From Phycisphaerales bacterium (GTDB taxonomy: Bacteria > Planctomycetota > Phycisphaerae > Tepidisphaerales > Tepidisphaeraceae): 6,748 nt of DNA. A program made the position numbers and the translations under genes. Of this stretch, positions 1-6,748 are shown one piece after another. Each line of letters starts with the position of its first letter. The stretch's first letter is position 1. The stretch covers positions 1 through 6,748 of the forward strand of contig JAQGHP010000061.1 in NCBI GenBank assembly GCA_028288775.1, in the 5' to 3' direction. The notes beneath the pieces are model-generated. The model searched no databases, had not been told where the DNA came from, and saw only the letters and a list, made by a program, of their open reading frames with translations.

Positions 1-940
1 CCGACGATCAGGCCGGTCACCAGCAGCAGCTTGCCGCAGTTGTCGATGTGGCGGATGGTGATGAAGTCCTGCAGCCCGAACGCCCAGCGCATCGGGATGG
101 CCAGCGTGAGGACCATCGCGAAACCCGAAAAGATTGCGCCTGCGACAAAGTAGGGGGGGAAGATCGTGGTGTGCCAGCCGGGCACGATCGCCGCGGCGAA
201 GTCCATACCCACGATGCTGTGTACCGACACCACCAGCGGCGCGGCCAGCCCGCCCAGCAGCAGGTAGGCGGTTTGGTAGCGCCGCCAGTGCCGCGCCGAC
301 CCGCGCCACCCCAGCGCGAAGATTCCGTAGATCATCCGGACGTACCGGTTTTCCGCCCGGTCGCGCAGCGTCGCCAGATCCGGCACCAGCCCGACGTACC
401 AGAACAAGAGCGACACGGTGAAGTACGTGCTGACCGCGAACACGTCCCACACCAGCGGGCTGCGGAACTGCGGCCAAAGCTGCATGGGATTGGGGTAGGG
501 GAACAAGTAGTAGAACCGCCAGATGCGCCCCAGATGCAGCAGCGGGAACATGCCCGCGCACATCACCGCGAATAACGTCATGGCCTCGGCGAAGCGGTTG
601 ATGCTCGTGCGCCAGTGCTGGCGCATGAGCAGCAGCATCGCGGAAATGAATGTCCCCGCGTGGCCGATCCCGATCCACCAGACGAAGTTCACGATGGCAA
701 ACCCCCACGCCACGGGGATGTTCACGCCCCAGATTCCAATGCCCCTGGCGACGAGGTACACGACCGCGATGGTGAAGAGCCCCAGCAGGCTCAGGGCGAT
801 CAGGAGGCCCACCCACCACGCCATCCCCGGCGGGCGCCGCAGCACGACGTCACTGATGCGGTCGGTGACGGAAGCGAACGTCTGCACCGGCTCGATCACC
901 GGGTATTCGTCGCGCTCGACTTCTTCCAGAGGCACGGTGG

Positions 941-944
<4 letters not shown>
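1..944 (-). CDS. actC: ActC, quinol-binding NrfD-like membrane subunit of alternative complex III (3' end cut off by window edge)
   Basis: Integral membrane subunit of ACIII that oxidises quinol and passes electrons to the ActB iron-sulfur domain. The frame opens with ATG at 944-942 (MTTVPLEEVERDEYPVIEPV) and runs without a stop to the left edge, giving 314 visible residues; family members are usually about 450-490, so roughly the last third is missing. After a soluble acidic N-terminus of about 40 residues, hydrophobic segments lie near residues 42-66, 75-108, 120-140, 165-190, 225-245, 262-287 and from 304 on, as in NrfD/PsrC proteins. Family-typical stretches are NFVWWIGIGHAGTFISAML (86-104), MFPLLHLGRIWRFYYLFPYPN (132-151, with His137) and SPLVWDVFAVSTYF (162-175, with Asp167); the His and Asp are plausible quinol-site residues by analogy with ACIII structures. 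The ATG overlaps the actB stop codon, so translation is probably coupled. A polysulfide-reductase PsrC/NrfD from another complex is the alternative, but the actA-actB context argues strongly for ActC. Confidence 0.95.
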
Positions 945-4516
<3,572 letters not shown>

Positions 4517-4523
4517 GCTTCCA

Positions 4524-5204
4524 TCACCTGTGGCACGTCGAGCAGTTCTGCAACTGCTCGCGCGACAGGAGGTGGTACTGCTCCTTGAGCTTGCGGCCCA
4601 GGGTCAACTGCGTTTCCCCCGGATGCTTGGGGTCACGCGCGGGGTCGTAGTGGAGGTTGAAAACCTCATCCCGCGGGCGCAGCACGCGCTCCGGCTCGCG
4701 GTGGCATTCGAGGCACCACTCCATCTGCAGGCTCGATGCTTTCCACATCAGGGGCATGCCGTCCACCTCCCCGTGGCAGCTCACGCACCCCACGCCCTTG
4801 TTGACGTGAATGCTGTGGTTGAAATAAACGAAGCCCGGGAGGTTGTGGACGCGGGTCCAACTGATGGGCCGGTTGTTGACCCAACTGTCGCGCACCGGCT
4901 GCAAAAGCGGGGCGTTGGTCCACATCTGCGAGTGGCAGGTCATGCAGACTTTCGTCGCGGGAAGCCCGGCGAAGTACGAATCCTCGACGGACGTGTGACA
5001 GTAGCGGCAATCGATTCCCAGCCCACGAACGTGATGTTCATGACTAAACGGCACGGGCTGGGGCCGCACGTCGCCCTGGCGGGTGATGTAGGAGGATCGT
5101 TCGTAGCCCCAGGCCATCCAGCCGAGGCCGGCAGTGAGGAAGATCGTCCCGAAGATCGACACCCGGGCGATCGTGTTTGTTGCGGGATGAAAGAGCTGGG
5201 GCAT
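4524..5204 (-). CDS. actA: ActA, membrane-anchored pentaheme cytochrome c subunit of alternative complex III
   Basis: Electron-transfer cytochrome of ACIII, held in the membrane by an N-terminal helix with its haem domain in the periplasm. The protein is 226 residues, within the normal range for ActA. It begins MPQLFHPATNTIARVSIFGT, a typical ActA opening, and has one hydrophobic segment at about residues 14-33 that acts as an uncleaved anchor. Five CxxCH haem c motifs follow: CRYCH (66-70), CMTCH (87-91), CVSCH (140-144), CLECH (164-168) and CSTCH (221-225), the last ending one residue before the stop. Extra histidines such as those in SHEHH (54-58), FNHSIH (128-133) and NLHYD (183-187) are candidate distal haem ligands. 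The ATG at 5204-5202 has no strong Shine-Dalgarno upstream, but the protein opening fits the family so well that the start is secure. It is the first gene of the act operon here; the next gene begins 7 bases (or 37 with the inner start) after its stop. Confidence 0.96.
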   Translation of the reverse strand: MPQLFHPATNTIARVSIFGTIFLTAGLGWMAWGYERSSYITRQGDVRPQPVPFSHEHHVRGLGIDCRYCHTSVEDSYFAGLPATKVCMTCHSQMWTNAPLLQPVRDSWVNNRPISWTRVHNLPGFVYFNHSIHVNKGVGCVSCHGEVDGMPLMWKASSLQMEWCLECHREPERVLRPRDEVFNLHYDPARDPKHPGETQLTLGRKLKEQYHLLSREQLQNCSTCHR

Positions 5205-5410
5205 CGCCGTGCGTCCGAGAAGCTACCCACCACACCTCGCCCGGCCGACGCCGGACTCACGCAAAGCGGCATGCTATCCACGCCCGCGGGAAGTTCGGAA
5301 CGGCGCTTTTTTGCTCGACACCCGAATTGAGCGAAATTTCTTTACGCATGATCGGGTCAGGGAATGGAGGGGGGGCGCGCCGGTAATTTGACGTGCATCG
5401 CCGGCCGACG

Positions 5411-5428
5411 ATCCGCGAATTTGCGGAT
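5411..5428. repeat. 18-base inverted repeat, possible operator
   Basis: ATCCGC and GCGGAT are perfect 6-base complements flanking GAATTT. The site lies about 205 bases upstream of the actA start and downstream of the NDH-2 stem-loop, a position suitable for a regulator-binding site controlling the act operon. It could also be a small RNA hairpin or chance; no regulator family is recognisable from the sequence. Confidence 0.3.
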
Positions 5429-5464
5429 GGTTGGGCGCTCAATTACTAAAAGAATTGTCGTGCG

Positions 5465-5485
5465 GCTCGCCACGAGGTGACGAGC
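5465..5485 (-). terminator. Stem-loop after the NDH-2 gene, weak terminator candidate
   Basis: On the minus strand GCTCGTCAC and GTGGCGAGC pair over nine positions (eight Watson-Crick and one G-U) around a three-base CTC loop. The wobble pair forms only in minus-strand RNA; the plus-strand RNA would carry a C-A mismatch, which agrees with transcription from right to left. It begins 34 bases after the NDH-2 TAA. No U-tract follows directly; the nearest T-rich run (TTCTTTTA) lies about 10 bases further on. It may be a weak terminator or an mRNA 3'-end stabiliser rather than a full intrinsic terminator. Confidence 0.4.
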
Positions 5486-5519
5486 GCCCGATGAATTGTT
5501 ACCTGTCACACACTCCGGG

Positions 5520-6748
5520 TTATCGGCGTGCGGATTCGGCCGGGATCGGCGGCACGGCGTCCGCCCCGCGGCCGTCTTCGACGTGTGCGACCGACTCGCG
5601 CGGCGCGGAAGCCGAGCGGCCGTCGCCGACGGAATGGCTATCCCGGCGCGGGGCGCATACCTCGCGCGCTGCCCGCGCCTGTCGACTGACGCGCGGGTGC
5701 TCCGCGCCGAACAGATCCAACTGCACGATGTCGTTCTTGAAGAACAGCGAAACCGTCCAGTCGATCAGCACGCGCATGCGCCGGTCCCACCGCGGCATCT
5801 GGAACAGGTAGTACGACCGCCACACCCACCATGCCAGGAATCCCTTGATCCGGAAGTTCATCACCTTCCCGATCCCCTTGTAATGACCCAGTGCGGCAAG
5901 GGTTCCCTTGGTCTGGTAGACGAACGGCTTAAGCCCATGCCCGTGCATCGAACGGACCAAATTTTCGGCGAGCACGTGCGCCTCGCGCAGCGCGTGCTGT
6001 GCCAGCGGCGGATACGGTTTTCCGTTCGGGTCGGGGATCGACGCGCAATCCCCCAGCGCCCACACGTCCTTGCGGCCCTTGCACCGCAACGTCGCATCCG
6101 TCAGCGCGCGGCCCTTCTTGTCCTTCTCCAAAGGCAACGATGCCACGAGGGGATTGGGCACGACCCCCGTGGCGAGAATGATCGTCTCGGAGTCGATGAT
6201 TTCGCCATCGGGAAGGTATAAGCGGCCCTCCTCGATCCGGTCGACGCGGGTTTCCGTACGGATGCGTATGCCGCGGCGGGTGAGCGTGCGGGCGGCGTAG
6301 TCGCGCAGCTCGTCGTCGAACTCGGGCGCGATGTGCGCCCGCGCCTCGATCATTTCCAGCCGCACGGCTTTCACGTCCACGCGCGGGTAGAGCTTGGCGA
6401 GGTTGGCGATGAATTCGTTCAATTCCCCCGCTAATTCGACAGCAACCAGCCCGCCGCCCACGATCACCATTGTCAGCAGCGCGGCCTTCCGCTGCAGGTT
6501 CCGCTCAACATCCGCGCGCTCGAAGCACTGGATCACGTGGTTGCGCAGGTAGATCGCGTCGGCAAGTGTCTTAAAAGTCAGCGCGTTGGACGAGCCGGGG
6601 ATGAGGTCGGTGGCAGTCACACCGCCCAGGGCCAGAACGAGATGGTCATAGCGGATGATGTACGGCACGCTGTCGGCGGGTGTGACGGTCACGACGCGGC
6701 AGTCGAAGTCGATGCCGGTGATTTCCGCCTCGATAAAGCGCGTTTTGC
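5520..6748 (-). CDS. ndh: Type II NADH:quinone oxidoreductase (NDH-2), N-terminus cut off by window edge
   Basis: Single-subunit FAD enzyme at the cytoplasmic membrane face that oxidises NADH and reduces quinone without pumping protons. The frame is open from the right edge (first whole codon at 6746) to TAA at 5522-5520, giving 408 visible residues; a GTG at 6692 is internal, since family-like sequence (TRFIEAEITGIDFD) continues upstream of it. Missing is the N-terminal FAD-binding GxGxxG segment, perhaps 80 residues. Seen in order, numbered from the first visible residue: YDHLVLALGG (33-42); second Rossmann motif VIVGGGLVAVELAGEL (94-109), with an acidic residue after the next strand (EMIEA, 131-135) that favours NADH; ATGVVPNPLV (192-201); FAD motif WALGDCAS (229-236); AQHALREA (249-256), the region that lines the quinone site in NDH-2; and the C-terminal membrane-binding part GFLAWWVWRSYYLF to KNDIVQLDL (302-345). 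A polar tail of about 60 residues follows. It lies 315 bases upstream of actA on the same strand and probably feeds quinol to ACIII. Confidence 0.93.
   Translation of the reverse strand, partial: KTRFIEAEITGIDFDCRVVTVTPADSVPYIIRYDHLVLALGGVTATDLIPGSSNALTFKTLADAIYLRNHVIQCFERADVERNLQRKAALLTMVIVGGGLVAVELAGELNEFIANLAKLYPRVDVKAVRLEMIEARAHIAPEFDDELRDYAARTLTRRGIRIRTETRVDRIEEGRLYLPDGEIIDSETIILATGVVPNPLVASLPLEKDKKGRALTDATLRCKGRKDVWALGDCASIPDPNGKPYPPLAQHALREAHVLAENLVRSMHGHGLKPFVYQTKGTLAALGHYKGIGKVMNFRIKGFLAWWVWRSYYLFQMPRWDRRMRVLIDWTVSLFFKNDIVQLDLFGAEHPRVSRQARAAREVCAPRRDSHSVGDGRSASAPRESVAHVEDGRGADAVPPIPAESARR

Larger units (their letters stand above)
5205..5519. other. Non-coding gap between the NDH-2 gene and the act operon
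   Basis: These 315 bases separate two genes on the same strand and contain no convincing coding frame. By position they should hold the end of the NDH-2 transcript and the promoter of actA. What can be seen: a stem-loop 34 bases after the NDH-2 stop (5465-5485), a palindrome ATCCGC-N6-GCGGAT (5411-5428), an 8-base inverted pair GGGCGCTC/GAGCGCCC (5433-5440 and 5482-5489), three copies of GAATTG (5324-5329, 5452-5457, 5494-5499), and a run of G around 5368-5375. A-T-rich patches at 5324-5345 and 5440-5460 contrast with the surrounding G+C-rich DNA and are the likeliest places for promoter elements, but I cannot point to a convincing -35/-10 pair. Confidence 0.6.

Noticed and set aside
48..575. 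Plus-strand frame rich in Arg, Gln, Glu and His opposite actC
   Set aside because: Composition is the mirror of a membrane protein on the other strand; ActC motifs are unmistakable there.
5366..5380. G-run followed by GGCGCGCC
   Set aside because: A simple run in G+C-rich DNA outside any gene; no further structure to support a functional role.
5257..5442. Short open frames (60-69 codons) in the gap between NDH-2 and actA
   Set aside because: No ribosome-binding site or recognisable sequence; they overlap inverted repeats and A-T-rich patches that look regulatory.

Overview
The window is a stretch of respiratory-chain genes, all read from the minus strand. In transcription order (right to left) they are: a type II NADH dehydrogenase whose N-terminus is cut off by the right edge (5520-6748), a non-coding gap of 315 bases, then actA (4524-5204), actB (941-4516) and the first two thirds of actC (1-944, cut off by the left edge). 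actA-actB-actC is the usual start of the cluster for alternative complex III (ACIII), the quinol:electron-acceptor oxidoreductase that replaces the cytochrome bc1 complex in many bacteria. The three act genes are tightly packed (7 bases between actA and the first actB start; a 4-base ATGA overlap between actB and actC) and look like one operon.

The parts fit together as follows. NDH-2 would oxidise NADH at the cytoplasmic membrane face and reduce quinone without pumping protons. ActC would take electrons from quinol in the membrane. The ActB iron-sulfur domain and the ActA pentaheme cytochrome would carry them on the periplasmic side toward a monoheme cytochrome or terminal oxidase, whose genes normally lie downstream of actC and so beyond the left edge.

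DNA is G+C-rich throughout, apart from patches in the gap at 5205-5519. ACIII, a Tat-type signal and pentaheme cytochrome c maturation point to a diderm bacterium. Sequence style is reminiscent of Planctomycetota or neighbouring phyla, but that is an impression rather than a demonstrated placement. No tRNA, rRNA, CRISPR array, insertion sequence or phage gene was found.

The system itself is known, and I do not see an undescribed one here. The observations most worth a second look are inside ActB: a serine (residue 1069) where a [4Fe-4S] cysteine is expected, two long Ala/Pro/Gly-rich inserts in the molybdopterin-like domain, and a charged helical insert between two cluster ligands. The gap before actA also has a small set of inverted repeats.
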